Shown: positions 23,920 through 36,300, numbered from the stretch's first letter. The stretch is DNA of 64,000 nt from Amborella trichopoda (GCF_000471905.2 NW_006497023.1:559304-623303), one strand, 5' to 3'. Program-made: numbers and translations. The notes: a model not told the origin generated them from the letters alone.

Positions 23920-24600
23920 GCAACTTGTAAGTTTAATGTGGAGAAGTTGAATGAGAAAGATAATTTTGAAATTTGAAAATTAAAAGTTAAAAATTTATTA
24001 ATACATCAAGGGAAAAACAAGATATTATTGGAAAATATAAGAAACCGACAAATATGATCGATGATGGTTGGGAGGAACTTGAATGAAGTGTTGATTAATA
24101 TTGTTGGTGAAAAGACGGCAAAAGATTTTAGTGGAAAATTGGAAATTTTGAATCAATCAAAATATCTCATAAACTGAATTTTCTTAAAAAGAAAATTGTA
24201 GTCCTTGAGAATGAAAGATGGTGCAAAAGTGTCGCAAGTTGAAAGTATTAGTATGAGAATAGAGGATGAAGATAAGGTGGTTACCTTACTTTGTACATTG
24301 TAGGAATTCTACGATAACCTTGTTATTGCATTGAGTTGTACTACAGATGATTTTCTTGATTTGGACTCCGTGTGTAGTGCTCCCCTTTTCGATGAACTTT
24401 GAAAGAAGGCATATTTGGGAAGTTCAATAGAATAAAAAAACGGAAGCTCTTATGGCAAGAGGTCGATCGAATGGATGGTTTGATTAATCAAGGAATCATT
24501 CAAGAAGCAGTTCAACATCTCGATAAAAATCAAGAGGGCCTAATAACAAAAACATGTGCTCATATTATGGGAAAAATGATCATATAAGGAATAATTGTTT
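23920..24600 (+). pseudogene. Copia gag (decayed)
   Basis: Starts at about 23917 with MATCKFNVEKLNEKDNFEI, followed after a stop by KLKVKNLLIHQGK, the usual opening of copia Gag (KFDVEKFNGxNNF, then WKVKMxxLLVQQG). Further on, around 24540-24610, TCAHIMGKMIIxxNNCF-like text in shifted frames corresponds to the CCHC zinc knuckle (CYYCGKxGHxxxxC), with the first cysteine pair damaged. Stops and frameshifts occur from the first 20 codons on. Confidence 0.7.
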
Positions 24601-24829
24601 TAAAAGAAAGGTGGTGAATTCTTCCATTTGATCATGTTTTATGAGAATATACCATTTGATCATGGTGAAGAACAAAAATCAAGATGAAGAACCATTGGCC
24701 ATCATGATGAAGTTGTGCCTTTGGCACATCAGTGCTCTACTAGAGAAATTGTTTACCAAATAGCACAAAGATTATGTGGATTCAAATACTTTACATGCTG
24801 TGATAGTCGAAAATGAAGAGCCAACATCA

Positions 24830-26330
24830 TTTCGTGAATCCTTTGAAAGTAATGGTATCGAGAATTGGAATATAGAAGAAGAAATATCTGTCCTTCAAAG
24901 AAACAAGACTTGGGATTTAGTAAAACTACCTAAAGTTAAAAAGGTTATTAGTTGAAAAATGAGCATTTAAGATAAAGTAGGGGCCCGATGACATATTTAA
25001 AAATTATAGGGAAAGATTGGTGACAAGGAGGTTTTCCACAAAAGCAAGAAATTGACTTCAATAAATTTTTACACTGGTATTCAAGTTGTTCTCAATCGTT
25101 TGGTGCTTACGTTAGTTTCTATACATGATTTAGAGCTTAAGGAAATAGATGTGAAGACAATACTTTTGCATGGGGAACTCGAAGAGGAAGTGCATATGCA
25201 ACCACTGGAAGGTTGCATAGAACATGGCAATGAAGGACTTGTGTGCAAATTGAAGAAGTCTTTGTACGAGCTCAATCAAGAATCAATACAATTGTTTAGA
25301 ACATTTGATATGCTCATGATGAGCCTTGGGTACACTAGAAGTATGTATGACCATTGCATCTATTTAAAATTCTTTGATGATGGTACATACTTGATTTTAG
25401 TCTTATATGTGGATGACATGCTTTTGGTGTGTAAGGATAAGGCTAGAATTGATGAGCGCAACACTTATTTGAGCAAAAGATTTAAGATGAAAGATCTAGA
25501 GCCAGTAAGGCAAATCCTTGGGATTAAAATTGAATACCTTAAACAAAATAGAATTTTGTCACTATCTCAAACGGGTTTCATCGAAAGGGTTCTTGAAAAA
25601 TTTGTCATGAAAAATGCAAAGCCAATGAAGACACTCTGATCGTCTCACTTTAAATTGTCTTCAAGGCAAAGTCCGAAGACAAAAAAAGAAAGAAGAAAGC
25701 ATGGCTACGGTGCCCTTTACAAATGACATTGGAAGTTTAATGTTTGCCATGGTATATACTAGACCAGATATTGTGTGTGTTGTTGATGTTTTAAGTTAGT
25801 TTATGGTGAACCCTGAAAAGGTTCATTAGGAGGCAATAAAATGGGTGCTTTGGTAATTAAGAGGTACTAGTAGTTATTCAATCACATTCGTTAAGGGCTC
25901 AATTTCAATACAATGTTTTGTGGATGCAAATTTTTTTTGTGATCTTAATAGAGTTGACTACCACATTTGTTTTTCGGTTTGCAAAATGGCTTGTTAAGTT
26001 GAATGTCAAGGCTCTAAGACACAATAGTGTTATCAAGTATTGAATTTGAATATATGGTGGCAATAGAGGCAACAAAAGAAGTCATGTGGGTTTAAGGATT
26101 AATGGGTGGGATGGGTATTGTGTACAAAGCCATTGAACTATTTTGTGACAATATGGGTGCTATTCACTTAACCAAGAACTCAGTTCACTGCAAGAAGTCA
26201 AGGTACATATAAGTTTAATATCACTATATCCAGCAAGTTATTGACGATGGGAGAATAAGATTGGTCAAGATCAAGATCGAAGACAACCTTGAGGATATGC
26301 TTACGAAGCCCATTCAAGTAGAAGAGCCTA
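24830..26330 (+). pseudogene. Copia RT-RNaseH region
   Basis: Begins at about 24840 with ESNGIENWNIEEEISVLQRN, then KTWDLVKLP, the N-terminal copia RT signature. The longest open stretch (25052-25639, 195 codons) has HDLELKEIDVKTILLHGELE (family VxQMDVKTAFLHGxLEE), then LVCKLKKSLYELNQ, YDHCIYLKF, the catalytic LYVDDMLLV, SKRFKMKDL and ILGIKI. It ends with LSLSQTGFIERVLEKF. RNaseH text follows in broken frames to about 26330 (FCDNMGAIHLTKN-like at 26140, then DGRIRLVKI). The conserved AS of the YLxAxxAS-type block and several other residues are lost. Integrase should precede this and is absent. Confidence 0.85.
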
Positions 26331-26407
26331 ACTTCTATAGGTTTAAAGAAAGAAAAGAAGTGAGGGTTTGGTAAGGCACGGGTGTGACTTTGCATCAAGG
26401 TCAAAAT

Positions 26408-27021
26408 TGTTGGGATAGTGATGCAAATCACCCCCATTTGAAATTTCCTCTTTTCTAAATGAGTAATTTTATCTCTAAAAAAAAAGCATTTTATGCAGCC
26501 CATAAAGTGCATTTTCTGATAGAGAAAAGATTAGAAAGAAGTAGAGAAATTTGAGAGATTAAAATTGGGGTTTTTGCATAAACCCTAACACCATTGTGAC
26601 CTTGTATTGGGCCGATTTTTTATCGGCATTTCTTCACGGCGACGGTCTTGGTGATAGTAACGAAGAGATGCGTCGATTGATGGTAATATTGTGGTAGGAA
26701 ATATCTATTTGAGATTTTTCTTGTCATTGTATGAGGTTTTCTCTACATAACCCCAAACTTGTAATTTTCTTCCATTGATAGTAAATACATCGTAGCCCAT
26801 TTTGGGTGAACCATATAAATGTGAGTGTGGCTTTTACTTTTACTTGCGCTGTGTGTGCTTTTTACTTGTACTTGTGTTGCAGTTTGGTGATATCCCATTT
26901 TATTTAATTTTACTTATTGCACACATTATTAGTTTTAAGCATTTTGTTTGGGTATTGAATTCATTGTTGTGGAGTGCTCACGACATTAAATAGGGATTTG
27001 GGTTATTTCGATTTGCCAACA
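26408..27021 (+). repeat. 3' LTR of copia derivative
   Basis: About 614 bp, partner of 23233-23872, preceded by CATCAAGGTCAAAAT where the polypurine tract (family AAGGTGGAGAT) should be. LTR divergence is considerable by eye (many substitutions and small indels), so the insertion is old. Confidence 0.85.
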
Positions 27022-27026
27022 ACCTG

Positions 27027-27379
27027 AAATACCTTCTTCATACGACAATTAGGCCAATTCACAAATGCTTTGGCAACAGTGTGACAAGGTTTTCATTCTT
27101 CGTCAGTGTGAATACAATTTTCGGAGAGTTGCCTTGAGTTTAGGTTGGATAAGAATTGCGTTAAGAATTCATCTTGTACACACAATTTTTGGCATCTGTC
27201 TGTAAAGATTGCATAGGGTATAGGACCTCTATAATCTTATAAATAAGGCTTTAGAGGATCCCAAAGCCATCAATTTTCACCATGGACAGCCTTGTAAGGA
27301 ATCAAGTTTGAACATAGTTTTAGCAATACCCGGTTTTATGAGACCCCCAACTCACACTATTTTGCGGGCTCCCTCTGAC
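27027..27379. other. Unannotated DNA up to assembly gap
   Basis: No feature recognised. Confidence 0.4.
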
Positions 27380-27399
27380 NNNNNNNNNNNNNNNNNNNN
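27380..27399. other. Assembly gap (20 N)
   Basis: Run of N of the same length as the first gap, so probably a fixed-size placeholder. Confidence 1.
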
Positions 27400-29299
27400 G
27401 TAGCAAAACAAAAATGACAAATTCATTAAAAATGGAGCCCCGGGTTGAGTTGTAAAGAATATTATTTCAAATCTAACTCAAAAGGAACAAATTAATGACT
27501 TGAGTATATATGTATGTGTTGCTCAAAGGGCTGGTAAAAAATTAATTTTCAGATAATATAAATAAAATTATCATTTTGTAATGTATCAAATCAATAAGCT
27601 AACTAATCTTTGTACTTCGTCGGTGCTCTAAGGGAAGATATTTATGAATTGGGAGGACAAAATTTAAATCAAAATTTGGGAGGCTTTTTTTTTTTTTCAA
27701 AACTTTGCTTTTAAAAATAAAATACGAGAATATTTCATTTTCATCAAAGCAAAATAAGTTTTTTTCCAAGTTGTTTTGGAAATTACTCCTTTTAAAATGT
27801 GTTTGAAAATTTTTGATCTTTTTTTAAATCAAATGCAGTATGATAACTAAGGTTAACACTCAAAAATGAAAAAGAAAAAAAGAAAAGACATATGTGGAAA
27901 GAGCCGTTGATAAAGTTTTTGATCGATGTGCTGAAAATTGTAGCATTATGTGCTAAGTTCGATTCCATCTACTTAAAATTGCAACCTTACTTGTAAAAAT
28001 AAGGTTGTCACTAATATATATCATCTATTTAAATTGGATAATTTGACACTATCTTAAAAGATATGTAACTTTTGGACAATGTCTTAAAATATATATCAAA
28101 TTTACACTATTCAACTAAAATGAACGGTATAAACCAAACATGCGATCTTACATCTATATGTAAGATTGCAATTTTATATAAACCACACCTTTTAAAATAC
28201 ATAAAAAAATACATTCGTTTAATAAAACTTAAAGGGATAAATGTTTGGCAAATATGGATACATATTGAAAGCCTAAAACACAGATCTACAAATCCATTTC
28301 ATCCCTAATCTTAAATTTCGACCTCGAGGGGTGATTCATATCTACTTAAGAATGCAAGATAGACTATTTTTTGGGCTTCAAGTGCGGGAGCTATCCAGAT
28401 CATGGAGTGAACGAGAATGGACTTGCAAAATCTCAAGTCCTTAATCCATCTATGAAACATTGACACATGTCTCTAGGGGTTTGGTCACATGTCGACAGTT
28501 AGTAGTTGTTGACACATATGCCGATGCTTTGGACATGGGATTGACATTTCTAGAAAAGTGCAAGACACGCTGGTAGATTGTCCAATAGTGTGCCCCCGAT
28601 TGTGGACATGTTTCAATTTTGGAGGTTGGTGTTTCTTTATTTAGAACATCCATTCTTTAATGAATAATGTTTTATTTTGAAAAAAAATATTTTAAAATTA
28701 AAAAATAGTTTAGAATAAAACAAAATTATTTTTATTACCTTACCTAGAATTTAGATAAGTCAATTTTTCTTTAAACAAAAGTATGCTTTTATTCATTTAC
28801 TAGTAAACCTTCTAGAGTTTTTTTTTTCTCTGAGTCCAGATTTCTACCTCTCCAAGCCATGGACTTTTGGATCTTCATCTCACCTATTCTCCAAAGTTTC
28901 CCGTTTCTCTTATCATATTGCAGTATAAGATATTTTCAGTTGACTAAATTGTTTTGGCCATTGATAAGATCTACCTTAGTTTTTTAATGGAGTACTTTAG
29001 ATCATTCTGCTTGCACGGTCTTAGCATTTGAGTCTTAAAAGTTTTCTATGCCCAAACTTTTTTTAAAGTTTGTAGTACTTTTGACTACAAAGTGCGGTGC
29101 TTGCCATTGTCTTAATTTTTCAACAGTATACTATAGGAAACATTTTATGCATAAAAGTTTTGTTCATGAAGTACTATATTTTGGACTATTAATGAAATGA
29201 ATGTTTTTTATGCTTTACTACTTGTTTTGATATGTGAATTGTTATATATGTAATTACATAAGTAAACAACAAATAAATTTCAATACATGTATTTATAGA
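27400..29299. other. Unannotated very AT-rich DNA
   Basis: No gene, RNA or repeat recognised. Short ORFs (28072-28308 plus, 28450-28653 minus) show no domain. Confidence 0.5.
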
Positions 29300-29671
29300 T
29301 GTTAGTAAATATTGATGGAGCGTGGATGAGACCAAACTCGAGATCAGAGAGGAGGGATACCGTGAGGCTGGTGATCGCAGAGACCGGATTTTCGATCCTT
29401 TCACTTTTAGAGAGAAAGAGAGGAGAAATGTGCACATTTTTCTTGTTGTGTCTTCTTCTCTCTGGCTTCCTGTTTTGTTAGGGAGAAGAAGGGCTAATGG
29501 TTATATTTCTCCAACGGGTCTCTGAGAAAAGGGCGTCCCTGATCTCAGGGATATTCATCCAACGAATGTTGGGCCATATGAACATTGGAGATAATTTTGG
29601 ATAATGAGATTTCTCCAAACCCACAATTATAGGCTAAATCACGTGAGGTCTCATGACCATACATGTCAACA
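29300..29671 (-). repeat. 3' LTR of minus-strand copia
   Basis: On the minus strand it begins TGTTGACATG at 29671, immediately after the purine tract AAGTGGGAGA (29681-29672), and ends TTTACTAACA at 29300. About 372 bp. The matching 5' LTR is not in the window. Confidence 0.75.
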
Positions 29672-29689
29672 TCTCCCACTTGGCTATGA

Positions 29690-31860
29690 CGGTCGAGCAT
29701 AATAATAAGTCACATGCATACACCCACTTTTGAGTATGACCTTTAAAAGAATATCTCGTCGTGAGGTTTTTCTCGTTCTTTCGCGGATATGCCTCTCATG
29801 GTAAATTTCCATAATGAGGATTTTCACGTTAATGCAGATTTTTTACTTATGAAAACTGACTGACTTAAATATTTTTAAGTCCCATTAAGTTAGTGTGTTT
29901 AGATAATAGTTGAACACTTAGACCCTTTGTTAATGGATCAGCGATCATAGCTGATGAAGGCAAGTAACTAACAGTTACTTCACCATTCTCAACTACATCC
30001 TGAATATAATGGTATTGGATATCTATATGTCTTCATTTTGAGCTATTTTCTCCATTTTGAATTAATTTATTTGCTGCTTGATTATCACAAAACATTTGAA
30101 TCGATCCGTCGATTATTTGCAGCATCAAGTTATTTATAAAGTGCTTTATCCAGACAGAGAAAGTATAAGCAATGCTACATGCAATGTATTATGTTTCTTG
30201 TGTGTATCTAGCAACACACCGTTGTTTCTTGCTAGGCCAAGAAACAGCTACCCCTCCGAAGAAGAAAACATGTCATGAGGTGGACTTACTATCGTCCTTA
30301 TCCCCAACAAATTCTGCATCTGAATATCCTATAACTTCAAGCTTATCTGCTAGAAAACACAATTTTAGATGTTTTGTTCCCTTAATATACCTTAGAATTA
30401 TGTTCACTACTTTCCAATGAGTTATGCTTGGATTACATTGATATCTACTAACAAGTGCTATAGCATAACTCAAATCTGGTATTGTACATCTTATTGCATA
30501 TACCAAGCTGCCATGAGCTTGTGCATAGGGAACGTTAGGCTTTTCTTGTTCTTCTACTGGACAATCCTTCTTAGATAACTTTACTCCCTTTTCAACAAGA
30601 GTAGACAGTGGTTTACAATTTTTCATTTGAAATATTTTGAGAACAGAGTCAAGATATTTCTCTTGGTTCAAGCACAACATTTTTTATTTTCTATCTCTAA
30701 TTATTTTTATGCCTAGGATATAAGATGCTTCTCCCATATCTTACATCACAAACCTAGAAGAAAGCCATAACTTAGTCTTATCAATCATTTCTAAGTCATT
30801 CCAACTATTAGGATATCATCTACATATAATGAGAGTATTGTGAATTTACTCCCACTATTCAAGACATACACACAATAGTTCCATCTATTTACTTCATATC
30901 CCATATGTACGATGGCATCATGAAATGTTAAGTACAATTGTCTTGAAGATTGTTTCAAACTATATAAAGACTAATTTAATTTGTGTACTTTATTTTTTTG
31001 GCCTTTAATTATGAAGCCCTCAGGTTGTTTCATGTAGATGGTTTCATTTAGTTCACCATTCAAGAATGTAGTCTTTACATCTATTTGGTAAAGTTCTAGG
31101 TCATAATATACAACGATTACCAAAATTATTCTAATAGAAATAAACATTGCAACTGGAGAATAAGTGTTGGCATAATCGATTCTCTTTCTTTGGGTAAAAC
31201 TCTTCTTAAATTTATCTATTGATCTATCAGATTTTAACTTTTTTTAAAGTAACCATTTAGAAGCTATAAGTTTCCTATATGATAACAAAACACATAGATA
31301 CCAAACTTTATTTTTCTCTATAGAATTTATCTTCCCTCGTGGCATTAGACCATTCTTGAGATTATTGTGACTTCATAGCATCATTGAAGTCAAAAGTGTC
31401 ATGGATTTCATTTAGAACAATAAAGTTGTTTATCTCCTAACTCATATAGATATATAAATCATCAAGGTATGATGGAGGAGCTCTTGACCTCTTTTAACAA
31501 CTTAACATTAGGTGTGTGGGTACTTCAACATCATCATGTTGATCAGGGTTATTCATATCCATAGTAGGTAGTGGTTCCAAGTCATTTAGGATATTAAGTG
31601 GATTATTATTATCCACTACAAGTATGTTTTCTTCAATAAAATTTTCTAGGAACTCAACATCTCTGCTTTTAATGAATCCCTTAACTTTAAGATAAAATCG
31701 AAATCCCTTTGATCCTTCGGGGTATCCTATAAAATTACAAATTAGAGTTTTTTTTTCTAGTTTATTTATGGGCTGATATGGAATTAAGACAAGCGCAATC
31801 AATCCCCACTTATTTAAGTTGGATAGATATGGTTTTCTACCTGTCCACAGTTTATAAGGG
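29690..31860 (-). pseudogene. Copia RT-RNaseH of minus-strand element
   Basis: Minus strand in copia order. 31802-31494 is the integrase C-terminal part and linker (KKTLICNFIGYPEGSKGFRF). An eroded RT follows, with LYVDDILIV at about 30833-30805. 30680-30273 is open (LNQEKYLDSVLKIFQMKNCK, then YAQAHGSLVYAIRCTIPDLS, YAIALVSRYQ, then LRYIKGT and GYSDAEFVGD). RNaseH text continues to about 29690 (MFCDNQAANKL, RHIDIQYHYIQD, IADPLTKGL). SDAEF in place of SDADF keeps an acidic residue. Several stops; not functional. Confidence 0.85.
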
Positions 31861-31867
31861 TTATAAT

Positions 31868-32723
31868 CTATTCCCTTGTTGGAATCCTATTAAGAATATA
31901 CATGGATGTGCTTATTGCTTCTTCCCAAAAGTTCTTAGATAGATTAGCATGGGCAATCATAGACCTAGTCATTTCTAAGAGGGTTCTATTACACCTTTTA
32001 GATATTCCATTTTGTTGTGGCGTATAAGGCATAGTGTTATGCCTTTGACTACCATATTCTTGACAATAGGTATTGAAAGCTTCAGATGTATATTCACCTC
32101 CTCTATCAGTTCTAAGAACATTGATGTTCCTACCCAATTGGCTTTCTACTTCCTTTTTATATATTTTAAATTTTTCTAAAGCTTCTAATTTATGGTGTAT
32201 TAGATAAACATATCTAAATATTGAAAAATCATCAATAAAAGTGATGTAGTATGACATCCCTCCATTAGTTTTAACATTAAGGGGCCCATAAATGTCTGAG
32301 TGAACCACATTCAATAACTTATTAGCTCTCTCCCCTTTATTTAGCTCTCTCCCCTTTATTTAATGTTTTTCTAATTATTTTTCCTGACAAGTAATGCTGA
32401 GAGGATGGAAATTCCATAGTATTTAGATTTGGAATAAGACCTTTCCTTATTGACTTATTTATTTTGTCCTTTCCCATGTGGCCAAGCCTAAGGTGCCAAG
32501 CATATACGTCAACAACAATTACACTATCAACATAACCAGAATAAGTTGAAATTTTATTATAAGCTTTCTCATTTACGTGAAGAATGAACAAGTTGTAGTC
32601 TTCAACGAAGTGTCCCCAAGCATGAATTTGTCCACGCTTTCTGATTGATACTTTCAATGATCGAAATCGGACTTCAAAGCCCTTTTTAATGAGCAAGAGG
32701 ATAGATACAATATTTCGTCTCAT
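31868..32723 (-). pseudogene. Copia GAG-pre-integrase and integrase core
   Basis: Two frames. 32723-32337 holds the GAG-pre-integrase domain (WHLRLGHMGKDKI, then SGKIIRKTLNKGERA). 32314-31868 holds the integrase core: VVHSDIYGP (first catalytic Asp), FIDDFS, LRTDRGGEY (second Asp), YTPQQNGISKRCNRTLLEM and ILNRIPT. The third catalytic residue, normally Glu in NGxAERxNRTL, is Lys here, so the enzyme would be dead. A perfect 19-bp tandem duplication (32322-32340 and 32341-32359) breaks the frame between the two parts. Confidence 0.9.
32322..32359. repeat. 19-bp perfect tandem duplication
   Basis: TTAGCTCTCTCCCCTTTAT occurs twice head to tail. It lies inside the copia pol and shifts the reading frame. 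Confidence 0.95.
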
Positions 32724-33332
32724 ACAATGAACAAAATATACATCAGTTAATACAAATACTCTATAAATAAATACTCCAAAGGCAAGAAACTGACAAAGCC
32801 AGGGGGAAACCTGCCAGAGACTTCACCTCGCTTAGCCGGCACTCCCAGCCCTTCCGGATCAGCTAATAAACTTGGCCCCGACTGGACGCAGTAGAAGAGA
32901 CCTACAGTGGTACTTTGATCGTCAAAAGCAAACCCGGTGTAGCAGCAAACCAAGCCAACCAAAAGCAAACAAATGAACCCAGACCAAATGGGAACAATGC
33001 CCTTCAATATGGCGCTCAATTACAAGACGAGTCTGATTCTGATTAACGAGGTCCGTACAAAATCCTTAGCTTCAAAATCACCAACAGTTCACACGTGGGT
33101 GAGGACTTTGACAAGATCGATTAAAAAAGTATCTTCACCCCTAAAGTCTCCACGAACGGACCCGCAAACAATGCATCCCTACGTCTAAGCATCCTAGTTA
33201 CAGCATTACGTGAATCTCCTCGGCGTTCATGTGGTCTAGTAGCTTGGAAGAAAAAAAGTAAAAGCCAAAGGAAATTTTCTAAATGATTGTCCTTGTAGCT
33301 TCTCTTGAAGCACAAAATTAGGTGGGGCAAGC

Positions 33333-35448
33333 TGTTTGAACGTATTTTTCAGCACCTTAGTCCCTGATAGGAAGCAGGTCAATAAAGACTACAAAACAGT
33401 GAAAATTCCTGTTAGATTCAGAATGGCCCCAGAATTGGTCAAGATCCTCATCAGCAATTCAAATGACCACCTGCCAAGTTTCATCACGATCAGATATGTC
33501 TAAGGTAGTGAACACAAAGAAACAATTTCAACGAAATCGGTCTCTAGCACCCTGAGATGGACCTTGTAACTAGAGCCATACTTTTGGTTCGACAAGCAGC
33601 TATGGGACCACTGCCATTAGATCCGGCACAGTCGAAAACCCTTATGAGTCAAGTTTCGGCTTAATCGGGGGCCTTAAGATAAAGTTATGGATAAAATACC
33701 GAACAGAGGTCGGCTGCACACTATTCTCGTGTGGTCTCATTGCATCAAAACACCATTAAAGGTGGCTGTTTTTACAGTCATGGGCAGTCACATTCGAGGC
33801 CTTTATCTCACTCATTCCAAGTCGGATCGCTCCCAAATTTGGTGTGCGTGTTCGTCTCATCAAGGCGAGCAATTTTATATGTGGTACGCCCTGTGACGAC
33901 GCCCGAGAAAAGAGAAAAACTAAATGAAATTTGCTGTCTGAAAGGAGTAGCAGAAAATTCAGCAGCAGCATACCTCGTTTGAGCAGCCAAATCACGATGC
34001 TCGCATACTTGATCGATACAAAACCAATTGCAATACGTGCATGAGGTCCAAGGATATCTCTGTTCCAAACCTCGTGTACATTGAAATGGTTGGATTTCAC
34101 ACACGAAGGCGTCAAAGCTACCGTAAATTCTTACTGCCGGATGTCAAGATTTCAGCCAAAAACTCAATATGACAAAATCTTCATCTGGACATGAAATCAA
34201 GCTACATTTGTTGCAACATGATCGTAACGACATGCTTAGTGTGATTCAATGAATAAATCATGAAGAAACATCAAGGAACGAGCATACAATCAATTTGAAG
34301 TTTTTAAGATTCATCCAAAATTAAAGTCTCATGATCATCGCTCAAAAACATGATTCATGGCTAGAAGTTGGTGTCAAAATGATCGCCATGTCGAGCCCTA
34401 TAAGAAAACAATGATCTTTCAATCAAATGGGCATCAAAACAACCCAGGTCAGCAACGGAAGATCACACAAGTTCTCGGGCAGCAACAAGGACTATTCTGG
34501 AATTTCACACATTGTTAGGTAGGGGTAAAACATTCATTTTGCACCGATTTTGAGAATTTCTTTAAATTAAATTAAATTGTAATTATCTTCAATTATAGGC
34601 CGTTTTTGGGCATACACCCATGTTTTAGCCCGATTCTATAGAAACCAGCACTGCCTCATTGCACAAAGGATGGACTCATTCTTCTTGGATCAATCAACAA
34701 AATTCTGATTTTTTCTTGAGCTTGTGGGTATGTCTTGGAGAGAGAGAGAGGAGAGAGAAAAAAGGGACCGATACCCTTCAAGCAGGTAACTTTCTCTCTC
34801 CTCCCCTCTTTCTCATAACTATCTCTTTCTCTTTCCTCCCTTCTTTCTCATCTCTATCTCTATCTCTTTCTCTCTCTTCTTATCATCTCTATCTCTTTCT
34901 CTCTCGTCTTTCTCATCTCTATCTCTTTCTCTCTCTTCTTCTCATCTCTATCTCCATCCGTTCTCCTCTCTTCAGTCACAATCGACGAAGCCTAGCGTCG
35001 GCTGAATATCTCTCTCTCTCTCTTCTCTTTTGTCACAGTCGACGAAGTCTAGTGCTGGCTGGATTTCTCTCTCCTCTCTTCTGTCACAGTCGACGAAGCC
35101 TAGTGCTGATTGTATTTCTCTCTCTTATCTTCTCTCACAGTCGGTGAAGCCTAGCACCGACTGGATTTCTCTCTCCTTTCTTTTATCACAGTAAGAGAAG
35201 CTTAGAGTCAGTTGGATTTTTCTCTTTTCTCTTCTGTCAGTGTCGACGAAGCCTAGCACCGACTGGATTTCTCTCTTCTCTTCTGTCACAGTCGGTGAAG
35301 CCTAGCGCTCATTCGATTTCTCTCACCTCTTCTGTTATAGTTGTTGAAGCCTAGCGTCTGCTCAATCTCTCTCTGTCTCTTGCTTCTCTCCCATCACAAC
35401 ATGCGCAAGCCAAGCACCGACTGGTTCTCTCCTTCTCTTCTCTTCTGT
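33333..35448 (+). mobile_element. LTR-b: truncated LTR of the Tat-like family
   Basis: Starts TGTTTGAACGTATTTTTCAG and follows LTR-d to its base 60068. Includes the TATA-like TTCTATAGAAAC near 34634, the GA/CT tract (34738-34970) and the first nine or so hairpin units (34974-35430). Cut at 35448, so about 1 kb of the LTR 3' part is missing. The serine/leucine-rich ORF at 34659-35147 only reads the CT tract. Confidence 0.9.
34974..35430. repeat. Tandem hairpin array in LTR-b
   Basis: Near-identical to the array in LTR-d: arms such as AGTCGGTG and CACCGACT around the loop AAGCCTAG, spaced about 50 bp by CT-rich spacer. Confidence 0.8.
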
Positions 35449-36300
35449 GGACTATTGGTGATTCTGATGTTGAGGATTTCGTACGGACCTCGTCAGTCAG
35501 AATAAGGCCCGTCAGGCACTTGAGTGCCATGTAGAAGGGCTTTGATATCATTTGGTTTCGATTCATTAGTTTGCTTTGATAGGTGTTGTTTGCTGCTACA
35601 CTAGGTTTGGTTTTGACATTCAGAGTACCACTATGGGTATCATCTACCGAGTCGAGTCGGGGGTAGGTTCTATTAGCCGTTCCTGAAGGTCTGGTCGTGC
35701 CTGCTAGACAAGCTGACTTCTCTGGTAGGTTCTCCCCTTGCTTTTTCAGTTTCTTTCCTTTGTAATGTTTGTTTCTAGAGTGTATTTTTGACCTTATGCA
35801 AGTAATTCTCTTCCTCATGAGACTTGCCTTGCCATCTTAGCGAGACTTCTGTCTTTCGAGTCCTTTTGCAACTGGACTCAGGCTGACATAATCTTTTCTT
35901 GAAGCTCATATGTTTGGAGTTCTAGTATTTATGACACCAGGGATTTCCTTCTTTTGAGTGAGGGCTGAAGTCACTTGTTGAGGTGAGTGCTGCATCAACC
36001 TGTTTATTGATCCAAGCGTTCTTTATGGATTTTCACTTGAACTTGAGAAGCAGCACCGTATAGACAGTTTTCACCAACTTCTTTTTATTTTGGGGCTCTT
36101 TACCCATACCCTTTCAGCTATGTCCACCCTTTTCATCCATTTTTACTCACGATGATCTTTTGGGTTTTCACTGTGCCCGGTTTTTATTCACGGAACTCTT
36201 TACTCATGGTTTTGTGACCATGCCCGTTCGTCATTTTTACTCATAGCGTTCCCTTGTTAAGGTAAACACCATGCCTGTTATTTGTTTTTCATTTTTTTGG
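35449..36300 (-). other. E1 distal 3' region
   Basis: Diverged reverse-complement counterpart of 56400-57712 of E2. 35449-35775 also mirrors 32756-33092, e.g. GTACGGACCTCGT on plus at about 35490 against its complement at 33046-33058. Contains the phrases CTTCCTCATGAGACTTG and GACCATGCCCG shared with E2 in inverse orientation. No protein recognised. Confidence 0.75.

Larger units (their letters stand above)
23233..27021 (+). mobile_element. Ty1/copia deletion derivative with both LTRs
   Basis: The LTRs at 23233-23872 and 26408-27021 start TGTTG and end CAACA. The interior is only about 2.5 kb. It has a primer site just after the 5' LTR (23874-23888, degraded form of TGGTATCAGAGC), a gag start, a zinc-knuckle scrap, then a jump directly to the RT, so the protease and integrase are missing. 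Flanking pentamers ACATG (23228-23232) and ACCTG (27022-27026) differ at one base and are probably the decayed target-site duplication. It cannot move on its own. Confidence 0.85.
32756..35448. repeat. Copy 1 of a 2.69-kb near-identical duplication
   Basis: Matches 57375-60068 in the same orientation. I count about 36 differences by eye, i.e. about 98.7 % identity. Left flank is copia pol, right flank is the E1 3' region; neither continues the match. Content: the last 577 bp of the gypsy 3' region followed by the first 2.1 kb of its LTR. Both borders lie inside sequence units, not at LTR ends. Confidence 0.95.

Noticed and set aside
33756-34115. 119-codon minus ORF in LTR-b and its copy at 58376-58735
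   Set aside because: Lies in the LTR, opposite to the element, and is disrupted in LTR-a and LTR-c.
34659-35147. 162-codon plus ORF, also present at 59280-59768
   Set aside because: Conserved only because the 2.69-kb duplication is recent; the protein is CT-tract sequence.
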